Shown here: one piece after another, positions 35,201-42,867 of the stretch
How the letters are laid out: every line of letters starts with the position of its first letter
Numbering within the stretch: the stretch's first letter is position 1
The notes under the pieces: model-generated
What the model was told of the DNA's origin: nothing
The model's database searches: none
What the model saw: only the letters and a program-made list of their open reading frames with translations
Source of the DNA: Segetibacter aerophilus
GTDB taxonomy: Bacteria; Bacteroidota; Bacteroidia; Chitinophagales; Chitinophagaceae
Reading direction: 5' to 3'
DNA: 57,178 nt
Assembly (NCBI RefSeq): GCF_007991655.1
Contig: NZ_BJYT01000030.1
Coordinates: forward strand, 1-57,178
Translations under genes and position numbers: made by a program

Positions 35201-35560
35201 GGTAACCTGGTCGAGCAACTGCGATGAGTCCGCCAGGGTTGCGTTTACAGTAGTCGTTTCACCCGCTTTTAAGGAGTAACGGGAGCTGCTCTGGGTTCTT
35301 AGGCCAATCATACTAAATGTAAAACTGTAAGTTCCGACTGGCAGTCGTTGAAAGCTGAAAGTACCGGATGAATTTGTTTGGGTACCGGAAGTAGATTTAG
35401 TGGAAGCGTTAATTGCCTGCACAGTCACTCCTTCAAGTGGAGCGCCTTTCTCGTCTTTTACTACACCGTTTACTGAAGCGGTATTATCTTGTGCATTAGC
35501 AAAGACAACAAAGAGCATTAGCAGAAGGAACGTGTAAAGTTTCCTGATCTTCATAAGCAT
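32264..35560 (-). CDS. SusC/RagA-family TonB-dependent outer-membrane transporter
   Basis: Protein of 1098 residues with a signal peptide (about 1-23, ending FANAQ). A carboxypeptidase-like beta-sandwich (about 28-108, VNGVVKDEKGAPLEGVTV) is followed by the plug with QVTVVGYGSQ, VRGVGTI and GSRGSNGVVIITTKQG, then a 22-strand barrel that ends in YGVYPTSKTVSVGINVTL. No extra N-terminal STN domain is present, so it is not a FecA-type signalling transducer. It imports large solutes with the downstream SusD. A 6-base inverted repeat (ACAGGA/TCCTGT, 35596-35615) lies in its leader. Confidence 0.95.
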   Translation of the reverse strand: MLMKIRKLYTFLLLMLFVVFANAQDNTASVNGVVKDEKGAPLEGVTVQAINASTKSTSGTQTNSSGTFSFQRLPVGTYSFTFSMIGLRTQSSSRYSLKAGETTTVNATLADSSQLLDQVTVVGYGSQRRRDVTTAVVGMRAKDMENQPVNNVAEAMVGKMTGVQVVQGSGQPGTPLSIKVRGVGTITAGTEPLYVIDNVPTSANNLNTLNTYDIESIEVLKDASSAAIYGSRGSNGVVIITTKQGKRGAPVVSVNTMVGVQSVAHKIDMLDAYGYASLVRDARNNAYSDQMVSNNLRRQATGLAPVNFTLNDDNPTRLINTANNTNTIIPVEVLPYLNGTPGLVNTDWQNEIYRKALMQDHSVSVSGGSDNLRYYTSLEFLNQDGIIINTNFKRYGARINLDGNKGIFKFGLNFNPSATTEKRVNSDGTYASPEGGGVVASALHYSPIWPVYNPDGSYSFAENSWNGDAKTTLPNGTVVSGNNQTQAWNPVALATMQKFNVNSIRMLGNIFAEAAFTQDLRYRITVGYDLFNYRTDKFRPSNIPVANTAGNPESVATGSSETGNSLNWLVEQTLTYNKKIKEHTFSLLGGWSIQKDDAKSNYAFASSGFISNQIPTLNAGIVTAGNSFQSQWTLASGIARIQYNYMGRYLLTASMRADGSSKFGSNNRWGYFPSVSAGWRLSDEAFLKDSKVFSDLKLRASYGLTGNFKIPNYGALGSLSYYAYVFGGSTPGSVNGAAPSSQPNPNLSWEKTAQANLGLDGGLFDNNLTFSFDYYNSNTTDLLLNVPVPLSTGFSTELVNIGKVNNKGFEVTLGTRQRLGSLTWNASANFSTNKNKVVELGPGNADIINTGSVANAYFITRVGQPIGSYFLPKQDGVFKTQAEVNGYPHFIDAASNYDLATSKPGDFKFVDADGDKVIDLTKDRVIVGSYQPKYTYGFATDLAWKGFDLGASLQGVYGNKILNLARRYFYNHEGNMNNYAGAVNRWKSESDPGSGQNVRANRVGKGQNGITSSWHVEDGSYLRIRNITLGYSLRGNRLQSMGMTRARLYVSLQNPFTFTKYLGYNPEVSNRTATTTAGEDYGVYPTSKTVSVGINVTL

Positions 35561-35732
35561 TAATTTCTGATGGTTTTTAAATTTCTATTGGTAACACAGG
35601 AGATTATTGTCCTGTTTCATTGCGAAAATTAATTCATTTTGCTGTTCTGGAAGAATTACAAAACTCGGCAAAGCTGCACCGGGAGCAAAGTTTTTCTGTA
35701 TTTGCCAGGCTCCCTAAATGTGAAGTGTGATT

Positions 35733-36171
35733 CTACTTTTGAATTTCTCTGGCAAAAACCCAAATACTATGATGGTCTTCAGGTTTGCCTGTAAAAACTT
35801 CGTCGGCTACAAGTTCATTCTCACTATTCCCATATTTGTAATTGACAATATTTAGAAAATCTTTTCTCCATAATGTTGCCTGTAAGCTGTTTTCTTTCTT
35901 TTCCAATTTTCCTTTAAATAATATCTTAACTCGCCTTGTTCTGCCGTAAAAAGAACCTTTAAAATATTTTTCATTGAATAGGTTTTGAAGTAGAATTTCT
36001 CTGGTACGAATCAAGGAAAACGCAGCTAACCGATGAATTGGCGGATTCTGGAAAATGGTGTTTCCTCCTACCGTTGATTATGTTTTTGTACGTAAAAGAT
36101 AATAAGTGAGCCGCAATTTTAGCAATCTCCGTCACCCGCATTTTGTTTGTCAATCCCCTTCTTATATCCAT
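35733..36171 (-). pseudogene. Probable frameshifted gene of unknown function
   Basis: Two minus-strand frames look like one protein broken by a one-base shift. The first runs from the ATG at 36171 (MDIRRGLTNKMRVTEIAK...SFTYKNIIN) and becomes unprotein-like after about residue 34. The other frame opens just there, after a stop at 36078-36080, with TVGGNTIFQNPP and continues without a start codon to ..HHSIWVFAREIQK at 35733. Joined, they give about 145 residues with no signal peptide. The break is near 36070-36085. It may be a pseudogene or a sequencing error. I do not recognise the family. Confidence 0.4.
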
Positions 36172-36434
36172 TTACTCGAAATCCTCGCCAGAAACGTTCA
36201 AACTGTACTCGCTTTTAGTTTTGGTTCTCAAGAGAAGCAAGCAACTGACCTGCTTCAACGAAGCTCCATCTTCGTTTTCTAGCTTTTTAGTACGATGCTA
36301 AAGATTACTTAAGTTATTCTGTATTAGCTAAACGACTTGTTAATCAAAAAGCTATCTCTAACTTGCTGCCCGATAAGGACAAGAAAAGAGTACAGCATTT
36401 TTTAAAATAGAAATAGTCCAGCGACTTACAAAAT

Positions 36435-37358
36435 ATGCCTTCAGGATTTTTTGCTTTGTTAGATGATATTGGTGCTTTGGTAAAAGCAAGTGCTGCGAGT
36501 TTAGACGATGTGCCAACCCAAGTAGCCAAAACGACCGGAAAAGTTTCGGGCATTGTGATTGACGATACGGCGGTTACACCTAAGTACGTCGTGGTGTTGG
36601 ATCCATCGCGTGAGCTTTCCATTATTTTCCAGATCGCCAAAAAATCGCTGATTAATAAATTACTCATTCTAAGTCCGGCGGCCTTGTTACTAGGGTATTT
36701 TGCCCCTTGGGCGATTACGCCTATTTTGATGTTGGGAGGTGCTTATTTATGTTTCGAAGGTTACGAAAAGGTGCATTCTCTATTTAGCAAGCACCACCAT
36801 GTGCAGCCCGAAAGTGAGGCGGTAAAAGTTATTACGCCAGAGGAACTGGAAAAGGAACGAGTGACGAGTGCTGTTCGCACCGATATCATTTTGTCAGCAG
36901 AAATTATAGCCATTGCTTATAGCCAGGTAACTGATCAGCCGATCGTTAACCAAATCGTAGTAATGCTGGCCGTAGCTGTTTTTATCACAGTGGCCGTCTA
37001 TGGGTTTGTTGGGTTAATTGTTAAAGCGGACGATGTCGGTGTACACTTTACAAGTGTTAAATACGGCCCTGCTACCCAAAAACTCGGTCGTGGCATTGTA
37101 AAATTTATGCCGCACTTCCTCAGTATTTTAGGTTATGTTGGTACGGCAGCCATGCTTTGGGTGGGTGCCGAAATCATTGCCCACGGCATTCCGTTTACCA
37201 GTCATTTACTGCACGAACTCGAACATGCCTTGCACCAGGTGCCGGCTTTGGCTTGGTTTGCAAAAGCGCTGACCTGTGCTGTTGCCGGGTTAATTATCGG
37301 CTTTGTTGTTGAGAAAATTGTGGTGCTACTAAAGAAGGTATTTCGTATCAAAAAATAA
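36435..37358 (+). CDS. DUF808 family inner-membrane protein (YedI-like)
   Basis: Protein of 307 residues matching DUF808. It starts with MPSGFFALLDDIGALVKA, then VLDPSRELSIIFQIAKKSL, a GAYLCFEGYEKV helix, a His-rich loop (SKHHHVQPES), a long helix with RTDIILSAEIIAI, and several membrane segments up to about 290. The family is widespread and its role unknown. It stands alone. The short stretch upstream (36291-36410) has an open frame with no start codon that could be the remnant of another gene. Confidence 0.92.
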   Translation: MPSGFFALLDDIGALVKASAASLDDVPTQVAKTTGKVSGIVIDDTAVTPKYVVVLDPSRELSIIFQIAKKSLINKLLILSPAALLLGYFAPWAITPILMLGGAYLCFEGYEKVHSLFSKHHHVQPESEAVKVITPEELEKERVTSAVRTDIILSAEIIAIAYSQVTDQPIVNQIVVMLAVAVFITVAVYGFVGLIVKADDVGVHFTSVKYGPATQKLGRGIVKFMPHFLSILGYVGTAAMLWVGAEIIAHGIPFTSHLLHELEHALHQVPALAWFAKALTCAVAGLIIGFVVEKIVVLLKKVFRIKK

Positions 37359-37495
37359 GGGATAAGCACCTTGCCTTTTCACCTTCTATAACCTGTTTAA
37401 GGATAGTTTCATCTTAAAAATATTGGCTATAGATATGCGATATCTTAGTAACGGTACTGCAGCCTGTCCTATTTATCTTTTACTACCGGGTGGGT

Positions 37496-38614
37496 TTAAC
37501 AGTGTGATTCCGTCTGCAGGGCATAAATCACGTTGCCGGAAACAGATAATATGAACATCTTCCCTTTTATGGAAGGATGTACGAGTTTCCATGTTTTTCC
37601 CTTGTCTGAAGACTTATAGATGCCGTCGGTATGACCACAAAAAAAGTTTTTACCAGCCTGGATAACTGAAGTTTTGTACTCTGGCACCAGAGGGGTGGCT
37701 TCTTTAGGACGCCAACTTGAATCGGACGCGCCCTGCTGGCGATGAGCGGCGTTAATGGGCAGCCACGGTGACTCAATAATAGCTTGCCCCGGAAATCCTG
37801 CATCAATTGCCTGCCAGGTGTTGCCGCCGTCGTAAGATGTTCGTATTCTCCGGGTGTTTGCAACGGTGCTGTAGTTAATAGCAGCGAAACCACCTTCAAT
37901 GCGTTCTATATTAATGCCCACGCCCCCTTCACTTATCACCAGGGCCCAGCTTTCACCTTCATCGGTCGATCTTACTATCCCTTGCTGGCAGCCCGCAAGG
38001 AGTACCCCATTTGATTCTACTATTTTGCCCCCGGTTGGGGCATGCAGTTGTTTCCAGGATTTTCCACTGTTAGTGGATTTAAAAAGACCTCTGTCGGAGC
38101 CGATAAAAATGGTGCCTCCGGCAGTTTCAGAAATGCTCAATACTCGTTTCGCCGGGAAGTTTGTAAATACCGGCGACCATACACCCGTTCCGTTTATTTT
38201 TTGGAAAATTCCACCACCATGGTAATTGTATGCAAATATCCCAGCCTTGCCAGGGGCAATACTAGTCTGTTCGTTGGTGAAGATTTCTTTCTCCCAAAAA
38301 GGACCTTTAAAATCTGGTTTACTGTGATATATCCCATTTGCGTCAGTAAACCAGAGCCCGTTATCATCTGCAAAAAAAACATCTCTGCCACCGGTAGCGT
38401 CATCCTTTAAAGGTATGGGCAACCCGTCGCTAATGTCCTGCCATGTTTGTCCGCCATCCGTAGATTTAAAAACGATGTTTGCAGCTCCCGTCTTATCTCT
38501 TTTTTGATTTTGCTGATCATCCGGCTTGGCAAAAGACTGTGGCAACTGCAGCGACCGATCAGAGCAAAATGAGAATGGAAAAAGGAGCAGAAAAGCAAGG
38601 TTATAGATTGTCAT
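37496..38614 (-). CDS. Secreted Asp-box (BNR) repeat beta-propeller protein
   Basis: Protein of about 372 residues with a signal peptide (LAFLLLFPFSFC). At least five Asp-box motifs of the form S-x-D-x-G-x-T-W are visible: STDGGQTW, STNSGKSW, STDEGESW, SYDGGNTW and SSDKGKTW. These mark a sialidase/Vps10/YCF48-like beta-propeller. The Arg triad and Tyr/Glu pair of real sialidases are not evident, so a binding or sensing role is as likely as an enzyme. The ATG at 38614 puts the signal peptide at the very start; an ATG at 38647 would add 11 residues. Confidence 0.85.
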   Translation of the reverse strand: MTIYNLAFLLLFPFSFCSDRSLQLPQSFAKPDDQQNQKRDKTGAANIVFKSTDGGQTWQDISDGLPIPLKDDATGGRDVFFADDNGLWFTDANGIYHSKPDFKGPFWEKEIFTNEQTSIAPGKAGIFAYNYHGGGIFQKINGTGVWSPVFTNFPAKRVLSISETAGGTIFIGSDRGLFKSTNSGKSWKQLHAPTGGKIVESNGVLLAGCQQGIVRSTDEGESWALVISEGGVGINIERIEGGFAAINYSTVANTRRIRTSYDGGNTWQAIDAGFPGQAIIESPWLPINAAHRQQGASDSSWRPKEATPLVPEYKTSVIQAGKNFFCGHTDGIYKSSDKGKTWKLVHPSIKGKMFILSVSGNVIYALQTESHC

Positions 38615-38701
38615 GGCAATAAATGATTTGGTGAAACAATAGAGCAAAGCTATCAGGCCTCAACTACTTTCAAGTTTTTTAGTAGTAAAAACTTGTAAAG
38701 G

Positions 38702-39613
38702 ATGCGTAAAACGTTTGTAAAACCACCTTATTGCAGGTTAATGGATTATTTTGCATACATGAAGCCGTTGACTTTGGTTAGATCTTCAATCATGATGATT
38801 GTTATTTTGATTGCTGCTGTTGCATTTATAAATAAAAAGGATGAAGTTCCTGAGAAGCATGTAGAAATTGTATTGCGTGATATAGGACATCAGCTTTTGC
38901 TTTCAGCTAAAGATTCTTCATCCCGGGTACTGCCGGTTAAGAAATTAAATGAAACTACCTACCAGATCTCCTTCCAAAATAACTTTGGTTTTATCTCCGA
39001 TTCACTTATCAATTTAGTTCAACGAACATTTCAGAAAAACGCCCTAGCAAACGACTATATAGTGAACTTAAGGAAGTGTAAACAAAATGAAACTGTCTTT
39101 GCATTTGAGATAAATAGCCAAACAGGCGATTTAACACCTTGCAGAGGTCGTAAGCTGGAAGTTGGATGTTATGTTATTGAAATTGATCTTGTGAAGAAAA
39201 ATAACTTTAATTTTTTTTGGTTGACCCTATTGATTCCTTTGAGTTTTTTCGGTTTTTATTTGAAAGACAAGTATCGTAAAAAAGAATTGAAAGAACCAAT
39301 TTCCAATAATAACGACTACATACAATTAGGAAGGTTTCAATTCTACCCGGATAATAATGTTCTAAAAATTGAGAATAACAACATTACACTTTCGGAAAAA
39401 GAAACAGAAGCGCTAAAAATATTTGCAGAAAATATAAATCAGATCGTAGAAAGGGACAAATTGATGAAAGAGATTTGGGAAGATAAAGGCATCGTTGTCA
39501 TCAGTAGAAATGTTGATGTATTGGTGTCTAAGTTACGTAAGAAATTAAGCGACGACAGCTCCATTAAATTTATTAACGTACCTGGCAGGGGTTACAAATT
39601 TATTATTGAGTAG
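38702..39613 (+). CDS. Membrane-spanning winged-helix transcriptional regulator
   Basis: Protein of 303 residues. Helix 1 (about 27-43) leads to a periplasmic domain (45-168), helix 2 (about 170-187) returns to the cytoplasm, and an OmpR/PhoB-type winged helix (205-303, with ISRNVDVLVSKLRKKL and NVPGRGYKFII) ends the protein. This is a one-component, ToxR-like design in reverse order. The periplasmic domain has three Cys (126, 147, 156; the last two in TPCRGR and VGCYV). It is divergent from the Asp-box gene across 87 bases, which may be its target. Starts at residues 14 or 20 are also possible. Confidence 0.85.
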   Translation: MRKTFVKPPYCRLMDYFAYMKPLTLVRSSIMMIVILIAAVAFINKKDEVPEKHVEIVLRDIGHQLLLSAKDSSSRVLPVKKLNETTYQISFQNNFGFISDSLINLVQRTFQKNALANDYIVNLRKCKQNETVFAFEINSQTGDLTPCRGRKLEVGCYVIEIDLVKKNNFNFFWLTLLIPLSFFGFYLKDKYRKKELKEPISNNNDYIQLGRFQFYPDNNVLKIENNNITLSEKETEALKIFAENINQIVERDKLMKEIWEDKGIVVISRNVDVLVSKLRKKLSDDSSIKFINVPGRGYKFIIE

Positions 39614-39663
39614 ATACCAGCTAAAAATCAGTTGCCTGATTAGATTTACAGGAATTTGGCCTT

Positions 39664-39690
39664 CAAGCGCAATTTGCCAACACATTGATA
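39664..39690. repeat. Cassette-array edge A
   Basis: TTGCCAACACAT at 39674-39685 resembles the edge TTGCCnnCAACG seen at the start side of each gene of the following array. The preceding CAAGCGCAATT (39664-39674) also occurs inside the repeat at 43489-43545. It lies just beyond the stop of the alpha/beta hydrolase and so would close the array. Confidence 0.45.
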
Positions 39691-39708
39691 GCAGCAGGTA
39701 AGTTTGGT

Positions 39709-40443
39709 TTAGCGCTTTATAAATTCTATCACATATTGCAAGGTCTCTTTTAGTTGTTGTTCTCTGCTAATCTTTGCTTTGTTGTCGCCTAACTGAAAAC
39801 CGTAATAACCAAATTGTCCATGATTTCCTCCTTGTATCCGTATAAAATTCGTTGTTCGAGGTAGTTTCATCTTGTTGTCCATTATCGTTTTTTCGTCTGC
39901 AACCCCATCATCTGAACCGAATATCTTCATGACGGGTATTTTGCTACCAACAAGGGATATATCTCTTGGGTGAGTTGTTGCTATTAGAAGCAACTTGTCT
40001 ACTAAAGCTGGATTTTCATAAACAAATTGAGCTGCCATTTTTGCCCCTTGTGAATGTCCTGATAGAATATAGGTTTGGGTTGTGTCATCAAACAAGTGCA
40101 ATTCTTTTGGTTTGTTATAGCCCTTTGAGGCAAGCCGCCACGGCATTTTTATCAGGTACACTTTTATGTTACGGTCAGCTATTTTTCTACAAAGTGGTAC
40201 ATAGGCTTTCGGGTCAACCATTGCTCCTGGATAGAAAATCAACACTTCTTTAAACGCTGTGCTCGGCGTAAACAAATAAAAGTCCTTATTGTCTTCAACC
40301 TTCGTTCTTTCACTATTTTGAAAGAATGTTATGCCAACGCCGTGTGGTTGATAACAATAAATCAACCAAGCTGTAAAAATCACTCCTCCTGTAATCCAAA
40401 CTGTTGTGATAATTTTTTTAATTGTCCATTTTTTAGTTATCAT
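39709..40443 (-). CDS. Membrane-anchored alpha/beta hydrolase
   Basis: Protein of 244 residues. A single N-terminal helix (about 10-28) suggests a membrane anchor or uncleaved signal. Then the alpha/beta-hydrolase core: YPGAMVDP (71-78), Ser131 in SGHSQGAK as nucleophile, Asp in FGSDDGVAD, and His in GGNHGQFG. The pattern fits the group often named alpha/beta hydrolase family 5 (dienelactone-hydrolase-like). It is the last minus-strand unit of an array of single genes split by related repeats and has no neighbour with an obvious functional link. Confidence 0.85.
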   Translation of the reverse strand: MITKKWTIKKIITTVWITGGVIFTAWLIYCYQPHGVGITFFQNSERTKVEDNKDFYLFTPSTAFKEVLIFYPGAMVDPKAYVPLCRKIADRNIKVYLIKMPWRLASKGYNKPKELHLFDDTTQTYILSGHSQGAKMAAQFVYENPALVDKLLLIATTHPRDISLVGSKIPVMKIFGSDDGVADEKTIMDNKMKLPRTTNFIRIQGGNHGQFGYYGFQLGDNKAKISREQQLKETLQYVIEFIKR

Positions 40444-40477
40444 TTCATTAGGTAGATTTCAAAGAGTGACACTTCTC

Positions 40478-40620
40478 TTGCTGCCGACGGTAAAGGGTTT
40501 ATGAAGTTGTGGTATTGAAAAACTGTCAGTTTCAACAAAACAACCAAGCAAAATAGTCACTTATAGCTGGACGCTTGACGTCGAGCCCGGATGTTATGAA
40601 CGCACTGTTGTGCGTCGTGA
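40478..40620. repeat. Cassette-array repeat B (~143 bp)
   Basis: Aligns along its whole length with repeat D (43318-43457). Shared words are TTGC-RCC-ACG at the edge, TTTATGnAGTTGTGG, AAGCAAAATAG and a final GTTG. It lies 34 bases before the start of the alpha/beta hydrolase. Its 3' arm is less well kept than in D. The end GTTGTGCGTCGTG matches the GTTGTGCGTC of repeat C. Confidence 0.75.
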
Positions 40621-40682
40621 CTCGTAAATATAGTTCTTAGAAATAAGAAGCCAAAGAGAGCATGTTCTCTTATGTGCGCGGA

Positions 40683-40820
40683 TTAGTTAACCCAAGCATT
40701 AATAAGCTGCAAGATGGTTGGAGGCATTAATGCACCGAGGAACACCATTACGACATCTAACATGAATGAAAGGCGCAACTCATCCCTTACAAGCGTAAGT
40801 CTTTCTACTGGATTGTGCAT
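40683..40820 (-). CDS. Possible 45-residue membrane protein
   Basis: Short frame MHNPVERLTLVRDELRLSFM... with one hydrophobic helix (about 20-38, LDVVMVFLGALMPPTIL) and a charged N-terminal helix. Composition looks like a real small membrane protein, and a GGAAGG-like site lies about 20 bases before the ATG. It is in the same orientation as the array genes, 31 bases after the SnoaL-like gene's stop. No family recognised. Confidence 0.35.
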   Translation of the reverse strand: MHNPVERLTLVRDELRLSFMLDVVMVFLGALMPPTILQLINAWVN

Positions 40821-40851
40821 TCATTGATTTGTAAAGGTTTTCCTTCCTGTA

Positions 40852-41328
40852 TCAATTTGATTTGAGTTGGACAACTTGTGTAACATAGGTGATTTTCCAC
40901 TGACCCTCTCTTTTCAACATCAAAATTGACGCTGTAACGTCTAATTCAAACTGCCTGTCGTTTGTATCTGTTACACTTTCATGAAGAGGTCCCATTATCA
41001 ATACCGCATTCGGGTCTATGTTTCGTATATAAATGGTGTCGTAGCGAAGAACGTGTTTCTTAATTTGTGAAGAAAATGTCCTTGCGCTGGCCGTAAATTC
41101 CTCATAGTTCGCTGCCTTGCCATTTGTTAATATTAAGAAGTCTTTAGAATTGGAAAAATAGCTTATTGCCTTGGACATATCGTTTTCCTTGTACGCAGCG
41201 AGATAGTCATTAAATGTAGTGAGGGCTTCTTTGTTGGCTTTCGCAGTATCGGCCTTTGCTTGGCTGAATGAATAGGAAAACGAAAGACACAAGCCAAGTG
41301 ATAAAAATGTTTTTAAATATTTTTTCAT
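40852..41328 (-). CDS. Secreted SnoaL/NTF2-like (DUF4440-type) protein
   Basis: Protein of 158 residues with a signal peptide (about 1-22, ending YSFSQ). The mature part has the NTF2/SnoaL cone fold: an opening helix TTFNDYLAAYKENDMSKAISYF, then strands ending in EGQWKITYVTQVVQL. These small folds serve as polyketide cyclases, isomerases or simple binding proteins; none can be picked. It is a member of the repeat-separated array, with repeat C 46 bases before its start. Confidence 0.8.
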   Translation of the reverse strand: MKKYLKTFLSLGLCLSFSYSFSQAKADTAKANKEALTTFNDYLAAYKENDMSKAISYFSNSKDFLILTNGKAANYEEFTASARTFSSQIKKHVLRYDTIYIRNIDPNAVLIMGPLHESVTDTNDRQFELDVTASILMLKREGQWKITYVTQVVQLKSN

Positions 41329-41374
41329 TATTTTTTGGTTTTGGTGAGAAAAAAATAACTACAAGGTTTCGTCA

Positions 41375-41450
41375 TTTGACGCACAACGTTTATTCGTCCG
41401 CCTAATTTATAACCTCCTGCCACTCTTGCGTAAACAACCTTTTGGCGGAG
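41375..41450. repeat. Cassette-array repeat C
   Basis: Edge TTGACGCACAACG (41376-41388), then TCCGCC at 41397-41402 pairing with GGCGGA at 41444-41449. The inner TAACCTCCTGCCAC (41410-41423) matches TAACCTCCCGCCAC of repeat D (43414-43427). It lies 46 bases before the start of the SnoaL-like gene. Confidence 0.6.
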
Positions 41451-41489
41451 TTTTTTTAAGTTTTCTAATTCCCACTTATAGCAATCACA

Positions 41490-42326
41490 TCACTTTGTTT
41501 TATCGTATTTCCAATTTTTGTAAACAAATCGTAGCGCATCATAATATGCAGGAATTGGTTCTGTCATGTGGTCTTCAGAAGGATAATATTTGTACTCGTG
41601 TTCAAATGTTTTCAAACTATTCTGTTTTACCAGTTTATCAAATTTCAACAAATCGTTTCGAAAATTGCCGTCTTCATTCCCTACGCTATAGAATAGTTTT
41701 TTTTCCTTCATAGGCAGTTTTGGTAGTTTTTGTTCTGCCAATCGTAAAACATATTTATTACCAAAATATAGCGAAGGGCTTATGGCAATATAAGCATCAA
41801 ACATATCAGGCCGCCTAAGCATGCAGTTAATAGCTGTAAGACCACCGAACGAATGACCGGCAAATATTTTGAAAGCGCTTGTTTTATAGTTAGCCTCCAT
41901 GTAAGGCATCAATTCCTGTTGAATAAAGTTTAAAAACTGCTCATTGCCACCAGATGTCTTATAGTTAGAGTCAACTTTACCGTCAAAGTTGATTAGGGTT
42001 TTAATAGGAGTGAGGTCTTTTACACGGTCCACACTAACAATGCCTACTACTATCATTGGAGGAATAACCTGCCAATGCCTTAAATATTCAATATATGCAG
42101 AAAGGATGTGAAAATGATTTTCCCCATCTAAGAGATACAACACGGGCAATGGTCTGTTTACATCCGCAGAATCAAGTTTTGGAACATGAATGTATATCTG
42201 GCGATCTTGATTTAGCACCCGCGAATGTATTAATTGCACATCATTGACGATGTGATTATACAACTTCGGGACTTGGGCTGTTGACTGTGAAGAGAGAAAT
42301 ATAAAGAATATTATGAAATGCTTCAT
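41490..42326 (-). CDS. Secreted alpha/beta-hydrolase esterase (esterase D / IroE-like)
   Basis: Protein of 278 residues with a short signal peptide (about 1-18, ending STAQ). PVLYLLDGENHF (61-72) is the oxyanion block, Ser159 in AGHSFGGL is the nucleophile, and His in SEDHMTEP completes the triad. The family (esterase D, PF00756 type) includes siderophore esterases (IroE/Fes) and feruloyl or acyl esterases. Without iron genes nearby the substrate is open. Third unit of the repeat-separated array. Confidence 0.87.
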   Translation of the reverse strand: MKHFIIFFIFLSSQSTAQVPKLYNHIVNDVQLIHSRVLNQDRQIYIHVPKLDSADVNRPLPVLYLLDGENHFHILSAYIEYLRHWQVIPPMIVVGIVSVDRVKDLTPIKTLINFDGKVDSNYKTSGGNEQFLNFIQQELMPYMEANYKTSAFKIFAGHSFGGLTAINCMLRRPDMFDAYIAISPSLYFGNKYVLRLAEQKLPKLPMKEKKLFYSVGNEDGNFRNDLLKFDKLVKQNSLKTFEHEYKYYPSEDHMTEPIPAYYDALRFVYKNWKYDKTK

Positions 42327-42383
42327 ATCGTTAACAAAAAGTCCGGGGAATAGTGTGTAAATGTTGAAATGCCTCGTTCAAAT

Positions 42384-42573
42384 TTGCCAGCAACGGTAGC
42401 ATTGGTAATGGCAGGGATTAAAAAAACCAAAGCTTGCTGCCAATGCAGATCCATGTTGTTCAGAATGAAGATAACAACTAAAAGTTCATTTCTATTCTAC
42501 ACTTTAAGTAAAGGATGAATAGTTAATCTCAGGATCAATTGTTGTTCACTCCAGCCTTGCTATTGCCATTGCT
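42384..42573. repeat. Cassette-array repeat E with long inverted arms
   Basis: Edge TTGCCAGCAACGG (42384-42396) lies 57 bases before the esterase start. The arms GTAGCATTGGTAATGGCAGG (from 42397) and AGCCTTGCTATTGCCATTGC (42553-42572) pair at 15 of 21 positions by eye, around about 135 bases. The segment 42511-42568 is homologous to 43489-43543 (start AAGGATGAATAGTTAA in both). The remainder of this 541-base gap (42574-42867) shows no gene I can support. Confidence 0.65.
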
Positions 42574-42867
42574 GTTATATGCAACTTCCACAATTTCTGC
42601 AAAGGGGCTCGCCCGCACTATCAACCTTTTACGACCCTATTCTTCAGTTTCACGAAAGTGGTGATAAAAGATCCAATGCCTGCAAAAACAGAGTGCCTTA
42701 ATTTGATATGCCAGGTCAAAGCATCCACCTAAAACTGTTTGAAAACCTGAACGTGAATTTTGCATTATGTCATAACCGGGAAGATGTATTTCAGAATCTA
42801 AACAAGCTATGAGCCCAAAGAACCTTTTACTGTTTAGATGCTTCCGTCATTCAACTTAGAATGGTGG

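Noticed and set aside
35971-36171. 66-codon frame as a gene of its own
   Set aside because: Only its first ~34 residues look like protein; the rest is better explained as out-of-frame reading, so it is folded into the pseudogene call.
37496-38614. Sialidase
   Set aside because: Asp-box motifs are present, but the catalytic Arg triad and the Tyr/Glu nucleophile pair are not evident.
40561-40682. Possible integrase recognition site or a full integron platform
   Set aside because: No tyrosine recombinase gene is present anywhere in the window, so only cassette-like repeats can be claimed, not an integron.
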